From Pteria penguin (taxonomy: Eukaryota > Mollusca > Bivalvia > Pterioida > Pteriidae), in contig CM068582.1 of NCBI GenBank assembly GCA_035048485.1, positions 38,374,596 to 38,438,595 of the forward strand: 64,000 nucleotides of DNA, written 5' to 3'. Under the pieces are notes generated by a model. It was not told where the DNA came from, made no database searches, and worked only from the letters and a program-made list of their open reading frames with translations. Position 1 is the stretch's first letter; the number at the start of each line of letters is the position of its first letter. Positions 37,401-47,069 of the stretch are shown here, piece by piece. The translations under genes and the position numbers were made by a program.

Positions 37401-40400
37401 AGAAGGAAAATCAGATCAATATCTGAATTTTAGCCATAATTATAAAGGTGAGTAGTAACATAGCATTGACTGTACATAAAACACTATAAGGCAAAAATAT
37501 TAATAGTGGACGTACAAATGTAAAGATAAAAAATTGCAAAAAATTATGGATTTTAATGTGAATTTCAAACGGATACATTCCTATGACATACAGAATAATG
37601 TTAATACAAGAAGTTATCTTTGTATCTCATTTGTGTCTCATAGTTTTGGAGTTCATATCTTCACAAACATTAATTAAATTTAACACAGTCCTCTGTAGAA
37701 GTTAGGTCTGAAATTCATAAATTTACTTGTTGCATGTTCTTGTCATATATGAAATGACTTTGAATAATATCCCTATGTAGCTATGAAAACAGCATAACAA
37801 TGATCTTTACATGTCCATAGGATCTTACTAATAGAAATCAAGCACAGTGTAGCACAACAAATATTTATATGTGAAACATTCTTAGTAGAGATTGAATGAT
37901 AACTAGCAGCGAAAATACAAAATACCTGAGCCGTTTGACTCTAGAGAACTACTTATTTACAATAATAGATTTCACTTAAATCAGGGATGGGGTGAATTAC
38001 TTTGCAAGTAATTAATTAAATTACAATTACATTGCCAAAGTAATTAATTAAATTACACATTACATTTCATTTTATGAATTTATTTTCTCAAAAAGTATAT
38101 ATATCTGCATGAAACATCTGGTAAATGTGAACACAATGCACAGTTACATTTCCTTACTACATGAAGTCAAGTAATTTACACAAACATGACAAACAGTTAT
38201 TCAAGTAAATTGGAGTTGCATTTTATCATCATGAGTTGCTCAAAAGTTGAGTCGGACAGACAAAATCTGTCTGGTTGAAATGTTTTCCCAGCCACACTAA
38301 ATAAACGTTCAACTGGGGCTGACGTGGTGGGTGAAGCAATATATTTTCTTTCCAAAATCGACAGACCTTGAAACCTTTCAGCATTGTGCTTCCAGTAATC
38401 TAGGGGGTTTTCATTCATGGTCAAACATGGTCAACTGAAGTAAATAAAAATGTCACTTGTGGTAACTAGTTTAAATAGTGTAAGTCAAAAATATATAAAA
38501 AATGTGTCAGAAAACAAACAGGGGTATTGACAACTATTGGAAAAGCTTTTGAATCATTCAACACATTAATGCTGCACCATTGATTTGTAAATAGGTAAAT
38601 AAATATTCTGTTAGTTTAGTAAACAGAAGTTTTGCTCCACAATCAAATTCATTCAGTCGTTTATTTATTTTTCTTTCAGAGTAGACTTTGTACATTATTT
38701 CCAGTTTGACTTCAGAGCCTCAGAAGTGAAAACATTTGCCCAGAAATTAGGATTAAAAAAGTAAGTTGGATGTTAAAAGATACACGCAAAAAATGATCTG
38801 TGTTTTAAAGTCACATAAGTATGATAAAATTAATGTATAAAATGGCGATGAAAAGTTGAAAAAAACTATTGAGTAAGGGTAAGAAAAAATCAGTTATTGT
38901 AATGGTGATGTTTTAAGTGATTGCCTTTTTTATTACAATATGGAGCCCTGGTAGCTCAGCAAGTACCTAGGTCGGCTCAGGGACCAAGATGTTTTTGGTT
39001 GTGAATCTACCAGCTACTTGTTTGTGTATTTTCTTTGGACTTTCAGACAGTAAAAGCAAGATCTCATGGCATGGTAGAATTAAGCATGCAAAAGATCCCT
39101 CATTGCTTTCGGTTGGTCTATTGCAAAAGTAGAAATTTCTGTGTAGAGTATAAAACATATTTTGTCGCCATGCAGGTGATAGAATTTTGGCATGATATTA
39201 AACAACAAACAAACAGGAAACTCTTCTTACAGTGTAAAATTTCATGATGGAACCAGTGATCTACTAGAATGGAAAAAGACTCCTTGCTCAGTGAACACAA
39301 ACCTAGTGAAGTATTTACAAGATCATGGTGGTTGTCATAAAACCCAAACTGTTGCCATAGTGATTGACTCAATGAGTAATCATTTACTTCATAGACCAAC
39401 TCCATACACTTGTCAAACTCTACACAGCCTCTCAGATCCACAAAAATTGGGTATGTACATTATAAAACAAAACAATACCCAAGTGTTTTGTGAAGAAATG
39501 TGAAGATATACAGTAATTACTATTTCTTTTGTATGTTTCGTAAACAATAGTATTATCTGACATTTGACATTACCTTGTGTTAAATTAATTTTGTAGTTAA
39601 TAAGCTGTAGATTCATTCTCACTGCATAGTCATATCAGTTTACAAGTGTTTTTGCAGGTGGTTGGTGTCAAAGTTTAGGACTTGTTTTAATTCCTAGTTG
39701 ACTTTTTTAGGGTGTATTTGTCTTTAGGAAAAATGCTGTAGTAAAATGAAAGATATACCCTGTCCAGAATATCTGCTTAATGATAGCTCTTATCTGCAAA
39801 TTAATGAATTGTCTACATGTTCCAGTTAAGAAGCCATATAGTTGGTGCAAAGAAGTTTGTTTTTACAAATAATAAACAGATAAACTTCTGAATAGAATTA
39901 AGCAATGCAAAATTTTATTCATTGTTGTATGACAATTGTAGAATTCAAATTAAAACCATTTGCCAGAATTTGCATTTTATGAAGAAAGTAAGTTTCAAAA
40001 CCTGGCTTCTATTTCAAACTCATAAGGAGGATATTATGAAGGTCTCTCTTTAGAACAACCAAAACTTTAATCTTTGTATGGAACACATTATTCTAGGATG
40101 TGATGTAAAGCAGGTTGTTTGTCTAGTCCATCATGATCTCCATAACAGTAGCAGCTTATCCCTTGTGGAGCATGTTTCTTCAACAGTCCTTCATCTGAAA
40201 CCATCAGTTTCTCCAGAGACCCCTTTCCGTTGTCATACACTCCATAAAAAGCCAACGGGGAAAATAATAAAAATAGTAAGTAAACTTTAATATACGTATG
40301 GATGACTAATAACAAATAAAGATGTCTGCAAATCACCATGTTTTAAACACTATGAAATGATCAGACTTGTTGCACAGATGATCAGAATTGTATTCTGGTT

Positions 40401-43400
40401 GACTAATTTGTTAAAAAGAAGGTATTAAGAGGTCTTTCGTCACAGAAAATCATTCTGTCATGATTTATATGTGTCAAATACAAAACCTGTGAGGCTGTGT
40501 GTGGCTTGTTTTATAGTGAAAGATTTTAAATATACTCCGAACATTTGGGTTAAGACTTTAGTTCCATTTTAATGTTTTTGCTTTTTTCAGACTGAAGGGT
40601 TTAACATCACTCCAGAATTTTCACTCACACATATTCAAGAAGTCAAGGTCAATACATCAGCAACTGACATGGAAGACAGTCAGGTAATCTGCATACAAAT
40701 GTTGAAATAATGTGAAATTATCTCAGAGGCTGGTGTAGTTCAGTGGATGAGGTGCTCGGCTCGTGACCAAGAGGTCCCAGGTTCGAGGTCATGGGTACGC
40801 TGGTGTTCTGTCTTTCGGATAAGACAGTAAACACCGAGATTCTTTGTCATTGCTTTGGTTGGGTCCATTGCAAAAGTATAAATTTCTCTGTCATGCATCA
40901 GTCAGATGCCATCACCATTTATCATATAAATGTAAAGTAAAACAATAATCAGTTAATCAAAAAATCTTCTTAGAATTAAGAGCAGCTTTTTAAGGTAAAT
41001 TGTAGACAAGTTTTGTCTGTGGAATTTTATTGAAATCTGTCAATGATTCCTAAGAAATTGAATTGATTTATTCAGTAACTCTTTTTTTTTTTAACAGCAT
41101 TAAATTGGTTGTTTAAACATCAGGAAAGCTTTGTAGATTTAGTATGAAAACGATGTTTGAGAAGTTAGTGGTGGTTTTTGATTTGGTACCAAGATAATTA
41201 GAAAGTAATCTATGTGACTTTACTGTGAAAGTACTCACCAAGATAGTGTCTACATATGCAAAAGCCTTTAAAACAGCTCTCCCCTTAACCCTTAAAATAT
41301 ATACCAAATGCTGCAAAACTCATCCTGTACTTCAAATTCTCTAGAAAAAATTTGCTTTTACACAATACTTGTTTTAATAAGATTTAAACATCACAATCCA
41401 CCATTAACTATTCAATGACAATGTTCTTAAATGATCTAAAAAGTATGAAAATCATTTTATAGCTGCAATTAGTTATCAGTGGATAAACAGCGTCTCTTAC
41501 ACAGCTTAATAAATGACTGCTGTTTGGTTAATTTAATTACAAATAGTATGTTATATCAGTGGAGAACATGTCTGATACATTGTCAGTACTTGTAGTTTTA
41601 TTTGAAGGGAATGATTTTTACTTAAGATGAGATACTTTGAATTAGCATTCAAACTGAAAGAAATATTGTATTTGTGTTTACTGTACTTGAAACTTGGAAA
41701 GTGATTTTAGTTACCACACATTACACACTAAATTTGAAATTTGTTTTTTGAATTGACATTTTGCCATCACTATGCCCTTTATCCATAATAACTGTCTTCT
41801 ACAAATTTCTTTATTTCTATTATTGTAGGTACAATTTTTTCTTAAGACATTGATATTTACAAATAGTATCATGTACTTTCAACAACATGGAAATTTGTAA
41901 AATTAAATAATATCACATTTTCATAATATTCTCATTAGTAAGTAATAAAATACTGACCACCTTCTTTTCTTCCAGCATTGCCAAAAAAACCCTGGGAAAC
42001 TCTGAAAAGTCATACCTACCGGTACCAAAACTCCTATGATTTTAAAGTTTTACTATAGATGTTTTTTCTTTAGCTTTGATATAATTGAAATCCTAACATA
42101 AATATACATAATTAACGAAAATGATTTAATTATTTGCAAGCATATTATGTATGTCACTACCCACTTATAATTGTAGATTGATCCAACAGCAAACTTGACC
42201 TTTAATCTGACACTGTCAGAGAAGGAAAAAGAAGCAAGAAGCAATGTAGTTTTACCTTACATGCAAACTCAAGAAAAGTAAGAAAAGAAAAAAATTGAAC
42301 GAAGTCTTCAATTATTCATTTGCGAGACAAATAAATTTCAATAACTTTTGTAATCACTTTTTGATAAATTTAAGTTTTTGGACTTTTTTGTGTTGTTCAA
42401 TGAAAATATAGATAAGGGGAGAATAGAGTGTTTTGAATGTAGTAAGGAGAATTATATAAGGTCACAATGATATTTGACACTGACATTACATATTAAAGAT
42501 TAAATGATATTAAATTCTACAAATTCCACTATATTGAAATTACATTAAACGTTAGAACAATGTATTATTTACATATATTCAATAATAATATCAGAAGAAT
42601 AAGCTTTACACACATTGTAGAACTTATGAAAGAGTGGAAATGAGACTTTAGTGGTTTGAAACATACACAGTCTTTTGCAGTCTTATTACATATGTATTAG
42701 TGGAAACTAATTGATTACTTGACAGAAATTAACTTCAGGAGTTATCCTTCTCGAAAATTTTATTTATGGCAAGAGAGCAAAACTTGAAGGGTGGGGGGGG
42801 GGGGGGGGGGGGGGGGGTGGGGGGGGGGGAGGGCTTGTGGTTGTGATGTACACATGCCAAGGTATGTAACGGGAAGATAATATGTCTCACATTGACACAC
42901 ACTGACATATGTGGTCATTGTGCAAACAAATGTATTATTTCCTGATCTATGGCTTCATTTTTAGTTTCCTTGTATAAAGTACAATGCTGTTTTGTCCCGA
43001 AGACTTGAAAATTTTGGGGAGTTTTGGGGGATTTTGCTGGTTTTCAAGTTTCATCAGTTTCATTTGGAGAAAGTATTGTTCATTGAAATATGTAGAAATT
43101 TTTACTGGACAACATATTCACTTTGTTTTTCTGTGCTTTTCAAGTTCCTTACATTTAAGTTACTGAAATACAACTGTATATTCACCTTATAAATTTAATA
43201 TAAGGATGGAATGCTTTTACCTATTCTGTTCAAAGTATGGCATTTATCAACTGGTGTCTGTTGTCAGAAATTTGTAATCTTTTCACTTTCTTTCTGAATG
43301 GCAAATCCATCTGTTAAGAAACTTTGACCAGATTATAGAATATGACTGTAATTGATCCTCAATGAAAATCAGATCTGTCCCATTCTTAGATGGGCATCAT

Positions 43401-46400
43401 AGCAGGGGTGTCCAACCTGTTGCATTGTAGCACAATCATGCGACAAAGGGGTCAAAATGGGCGACAAGCGATTTTCAAGTTTAACTCCTTTTACTTGATA
43501 TTTCCTAGAGCAAAATAATTCAAATCTTGCAAAAATATTCTGCTAGAAAACACTTGGGCTAAATTAATTTAGGTTTTTCTTTTAACTCATAACAAATGTT
43601 AAATTATCATGATTATCTAAAACAATTGTTTAAACTTGTTAAAAATTTAATTCTTTTGAAATACATACGATACATGTACATTTACTATAAAGTTTTATAT
43701 AGAATTGTAATATTTTGTCTGTAATAAAACATTTTTATTACACTTTTTAGCTCACCTGAGCGTAGCTCAAGTAAGCTATTGTCATAGTGCAGCGTCCGTC
43801 GTTAACTTTTCTACATTTTCGACTTCTTCTCCAGAACTGCTGCACAGAATTTCACCAAACTCCATAGGAAGTAAGTACTCAAGGTCCTCTACAAAGTTTG
43901 GTGTTTTTTATGCCGATCTGTGATCCAAGATGGCCGCCATTGGCTCTGATTGGTTGACACATTTTCGACTTCTCCTCCAGAACTGCTGCACAGAATTTCA
44001 CCAAACTTCATAGGAAGTAAGTACTCAATGTCCTCTACCAAGTTTGTGTTTTTTATGCCGATCCTTGATCCAAGGTGGCCGCCATTGGCTCTGATTGGTT
44101 GACACATTTTCAACTTCTTCTCCAGAACTGCTGCACAGAATTTCACCAAACTTCATAGGAAGTAAGTACTCAAAGTCCTCTACCAAGTTTGTGTTTTTTA
44201 TGCCAATCCGTGATCCAAGATGGCCGCCATTGGCTCTGATTGGTTGAAACATTTTCGACTTCTTCTCCAGAACTGCGGCACAGAATTTCACCAAACTTCA
44301 TAGGAAGTAAGTACTCAAGGTCCTCTACCAAGTTTGTATTTTTTATGCCGATCCGTAATCCAAGATGGCTGCCATTGGCTCTGATTGGTTGACACATTTT
44401 CGACTTCTTCTCCAGAACTGCTGCACAGAATTTCACCAAACTTCATAGGAAGTAAGTACTCAAAGTCCTCTACCAAGTTTGTGTTTTTTATGCCGATCGG
44501 TGATCCAAGATGGCCGCCATTGGCTCTGATTAGTTGACACATTTTCGATTTCTCCTCCAGAACCGCTGCACAGAATTTCACCAAACTTCATAGGAAGTTG
44601 GTACTCAAGGTCCTCTACCAAGTTTGTGTTTTTTATGCCGATCCGGGATACAAGATGACCGCCATTGGCTCTGATTGGTTGACACATTTTTGACTTCTTC
44701 TCCAGAACCGCTGCACAGAATTTCACCAAACTTCATAGAAAGTAAGTACTCAAGGTCCTCTACCAAGTTTGTGTTTTTTATGCCAGTCCGTGATCCAAGA
44801 TGGCCGCCATTGGCTCTGATTGGTTGAAACATTTTCAACTTCTTCTCCAGATTGGCTGCACAGAATTTCACCAAACCTCATAGGAAGTAAGTACTTAAGG
44901 TCCTCTACCAAGTTTGTGTTTTTTATGCCGATCCTTGATCCAAGATAACCGCCATTGACTCTGATTGGTTGACACATTTTTGACTTCTTCTCCAGAACAG
45001 CTGCATAGAATTTCATCAAACTTCATGGAAAGTAAGTACTCAACATCCTCTACCACATCTTTGTTTTTTATGCCGATCCGTGATCCAAGATGGCCGCCAT
45101 TGACTCTGATTGGTTGACACATTTTCGACTTCTCCAGAACCACTGCACAGAAATTCATCAAACTGCATAGAAAGTAAGTACTCAAGGTCCTCAACCAAGT
45201 TTGGTGTTTTTTATGCCGATCCGTGATCCAAGATGGCTGCCATTGACTCCGATTGGTTGACACATTTTCAACTTCTATTCCAGAACCACTGCACAAAATT
45301 TCACCAAACTGCATAGAAAGTAAGTACTCAAGGTCCTCTACCAAGTATAGGTTTTTCATGCCGATCCGTAATCCAAGATGGCCGCCATTGGCTCTGTTTG
45401 ATTGAGACATTTTCATCTTCCTCTCCAGAACCCCTGCACAGAATTTCTTGCTTGCTTGTAAATATGCACTTTGTGCTCAGGTGAGCGATATAGGCCCACT
45501 TGGGCCTCTTGTTTTCTATTCTAACAATGTGATAGTAAAGTTAATTCTAATGTAATATTCTGATTTAATTTTTTTTCTGAAATAAATCTATATGCATGTA
45601 CATAAATGTTTGAAAATGCAGAATGAAATTTGACCCTTTTTAAGGTTGATAATCTCTTGTTGATACTTCTTTTGAAATATACGTCCAAATAATATATCTA
45701 AATTATAACTTGAAAAAATAACCCTTGTAATGGCACCGAACTTAAAAATCTACCTTTGAATTACATAAAAAAAATCAGTATCAAAACCTCATTGAAAAAA
45801 CTAGTGTCAATTTCACTTCCGGTGTATATCCTAAACTTTTTAGAAAAACATTTAAAATCATGGTACCTCTTATGACCTGATTTTTCTGTTAATTGTTTGG
45901 ATTACATTTTTTCAGCGATCTAACAAAGGTATACCATGGAACACATGTAATATACCTTCTGTAAAATTTATTTTGAAGAAATTGTGGGTCTAAATATATT
46001 GCAAATGTGTAATAATTCCAACATATGTCAACATTTTACTGGGGTGTATTACTAAAGTAATACAAGACATCTGACACAATTATTCTCTATACTCCAGCAA
46101 CCTCTGCTTTGTGCAGTCAGGTAGTACAGATGCATACTAGTATGTTAAATTTAATACCAACATTAATGTAATGTTTTTCTCTATTGGATACAGACAGGAA
46201 GAGATCGTTCCATAGCATGTCTCTGTGTTGTTTTTTTTCTTTTTTTTTGTTAACTTTTCCTTTATCTCTTCTCCCCTTTAGCGGGACGAGTCATACTCAG
46301 TTGGTAGATATGCTTCGCTTGTAGTCAAGATATTCCAAAATTGAGTTTTACTGGCAAGTGTTTTGGTGTTCAGTCTCTCTTTGTAAACAATAAAAAAAAA

Positions 46401-46803
46401 GGCCCTTGTTACAATGTTTACCCATAAAAGATCACAACATGTTTCACTTAGGTTCATTGCATAGATATAAATTTCTATGCAACACATCAGGCAGAGGTTG
46501 TCTCCATACGTAAGAAAGTGAAATAATCTTTTCATCATGTAGAAAAAAAAACAAACATTAAATTCACTTAATGGTTAATCTTACCGATAAAGGACCTCAA
46601 GCACTTGCAGCATATAGTTTGTACATTTAAATATTAGAGATGTATAGAATAATAAAAACATGAAGACCTGAAATACCTACATTCATTGAATTGCTATTTC
46701 TTACAGATCACAAAAAGGAGACACCGAGAGTAAAATATTCTATCAGCCAGATGAAGCTGATGATTTTGACGAAGAAGATCCAGATGATGATTTAGATATT
46801 TGA
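34469..46803 (+). CDS. ELP5: Elongator complex protein 5
   Basis: Eight exons join in phase: 34469-34523, 36853-36913, 38680-38760, 39233-39450, 40097-40275, 40591-40683, 42177-42277 and 46707-46803. Together they encode 294 residues, near the human length of about 300. The start MIGDLITGREKSKIVLIED and the block GRGLCTAFLVALTAR match the RecA-like fold opening of ELP5. Exon 4 carries TVAIVIDSMSNHLLHRP, the IALDSLSWLLLRLP equivalent. Exon 7 gives DPTANLTFNLTLSEKEKEAR, and the acidic C-terminus DEEDPDDDLDI is nearly identical to the vertebrate one. Known role: ELP5 bridges ELP4 and ELP6 in the Elongator ELP456 ring, needed for mcm5/ncm5 modification of tRNA wobble uridine. The exon 1 donor (GTCAAT) is weak; all other sites are good. 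A SINE ends about 18 bp before exon 4. Confidence 0.96.
35343..35791 (+). repeat. Recent tandem duplication, 226-bp unit
   Basis: Two nearly identical copies start with tttatgtctgtcttct at 35343 and 35569 and end in ctttaggtagtatg. They differ by a few substitutions. They lie in ELP5 intron 1. Confidence 0.92.
35811..36542 (+). repeat. Recent tandem duplication, about 369-bp unit containing a SINE tail
   Basis: The copies start at 35811 and 36180 (ttgattgccaaatgcctgtt). They differ by a 7-bp indel (ccgggta present only in the first) and a few substitutions. Each copy ends with the 3' half of a family A SINE (gtccatggcaaaagtcag through gacataaaacaacaataaaa), so the duplication happened after that insertion. 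Confidence 0.92.
36558..36745 (+). repeat. tRNA-derived SINE, family A, 3'-truncated
   Basis: The tRNA-like head (gggtagctcagtggatgatg; B box reduced to tgagttcagctcc) is followed by the family A body up to gggtccact. The tail is missing. It lies in ELP5 intron 1. Confidence 0.85.
36914..38196. other. ELP5 intron 2, left part
   Basis: AT-rich with no gene. Around 37983-38070 the words taattaattaaatta repeat next to cagggatggggtgaattac, which may be the end of the hAT element whose transposase fragment lies just downstream. Confidence 0.4.
38197..38424 (-). mobile_element. hAT transposase C-terminal dimerisation domain fragment
   Basis: An intact 75-codon minus-strand frame reads NPLDYWKHNAERFQGLSILE ... 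YIASPTTSAPVERLFSVAGK, with the conserved hAT C-terminal signature (P-x-T-S-A-x-x-E-R-x-F-S). The rest of the transposase and its BED finger are absent nearby. It sits antisense in ELP5 intron 2. It is most likely a 5'-truncated remnant, and no sign of splicing into a host transcript was found. Confidence 0.88.
38943..39216 (+). repeat. tRNA-derived SINE, family A, abutting an ELP5 splice acceptor
   Basis: The head is gagccctggtagctcagcaa. The body has ttcagacagtaaaagcaag and cccctcattgctttcggttgg-like words, and the tail gatattaaacaacaaacaaa ends at about 39215, 17 bp before ELP5 exon 4 at 39233. Confidence 0.85.
40728..40958 (+). repeat. tRNA-derived SINE, family A
   Basis: The head gaggctggtgtagttcagtg and the B box ccaggttcgaggtcatgg are clear. 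The body includes tttcggataagacagtaaac, and the tail is gtaaaacaataatcagttaa. It begins 44 bp after ELP5 exon 6. Confidence 0.9.
42789..42833 (+). repeat. Poly(G) tract of about 40 bp
   Basis: Nearly uninterrupted guanines with two single T breaks, on the coding strand of ELP5 intron 7. Strong G-quadruplex potential. Assembly length in such tracts is unreliable. Confidence 0.9.
43404..43440 (+). mobile_element. Possible hAT-type terminal sequence
   Basis: cagggGTGTCCAACCTGTTG resembles the CAGGGGTGTCCAA-like ends of hAT elements. No matching inverted end was found before the next element at 43750, so this is at most a solo end. Confidence 0.3.
43750..45486 (+). mobile_element. GCTCACCTGAGC-ended element with a 145-bp tandem core
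   Basis: The termini GCTCACCTGAGC (43750-43761) and GCTCAGGTGAGC (45475-45486) are a perfect 12-bp inverted repeat. The left end continues with agctattgtcatagtgcagc and GTCCGTCG; the right end with gatataggcccacttgggcc and tcttg. The core anchor gtaagtactc recurs at 43871, 44017, 44162, 44307, 44452, 44597, 44742, 44887, 45032, 45174 and 45320, almost exactly 145 bp apart. Because 145 is not a multiple of three, each unit opens an overlapping minus-strand frame of about 89 codons; these are not genes. Every unit contains AAGATGGCCGCCATTGG and a second ATTGG. It lies in ELP5 intron 7. Confidence 0.9.
46283..46545 (+). repeat. tRNA-derived SINE, family A
   Basis: The head gcgggacgagtcatactcag with a decayed B box is followed by body words ttggtgttcagtctctctttg and gcaacacatcaggcagaggt. 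It lies in ELP5 intron 7, about 160 bp before the last exon. Confidence 0.8.
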
Positions 46804-46825
46804 TTTACCTACGATAAGACTATGC

Positions 46826-46831
46826 AATAAA
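46826..46831 (+). terminator. ELP5 polyadenylation signal AATAAA
   Basis: A canonical AATAAA lies 22 bp after the ELP5 stop codon. It would give a very short 3' UTR. Confidence 0.7.
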
Positions 46832-47069
46832 AATCTTCATTATCCAAAGAGAGTTACATTTTGTTATTTCACCAAAGTTTATGACATTTATTAACTTTTT
46901 GTCTCATTTCTCAAGTCTTGTTTTAGACTTTTAACTTAAAACCTGATCAAAATTTGTCCATCGCACTGGCACTTTGCCACATCATGGGCTTATCTAGTCA
47001 TAGATTCTTTGACCAAAAACCCATATTTACGTTGGCACTGGATTACATACAACACTAATATAAAAAAAA

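Noticed and set aside
43889..45416. Series of overlapping minus-strand ORFs of about 89 codons (one of 173)
   Set aside because: They are frame shadows of the 145-bp tandem repeat; each unit opens the same peptide in a shifted frame, and the period is not a multiple of three.
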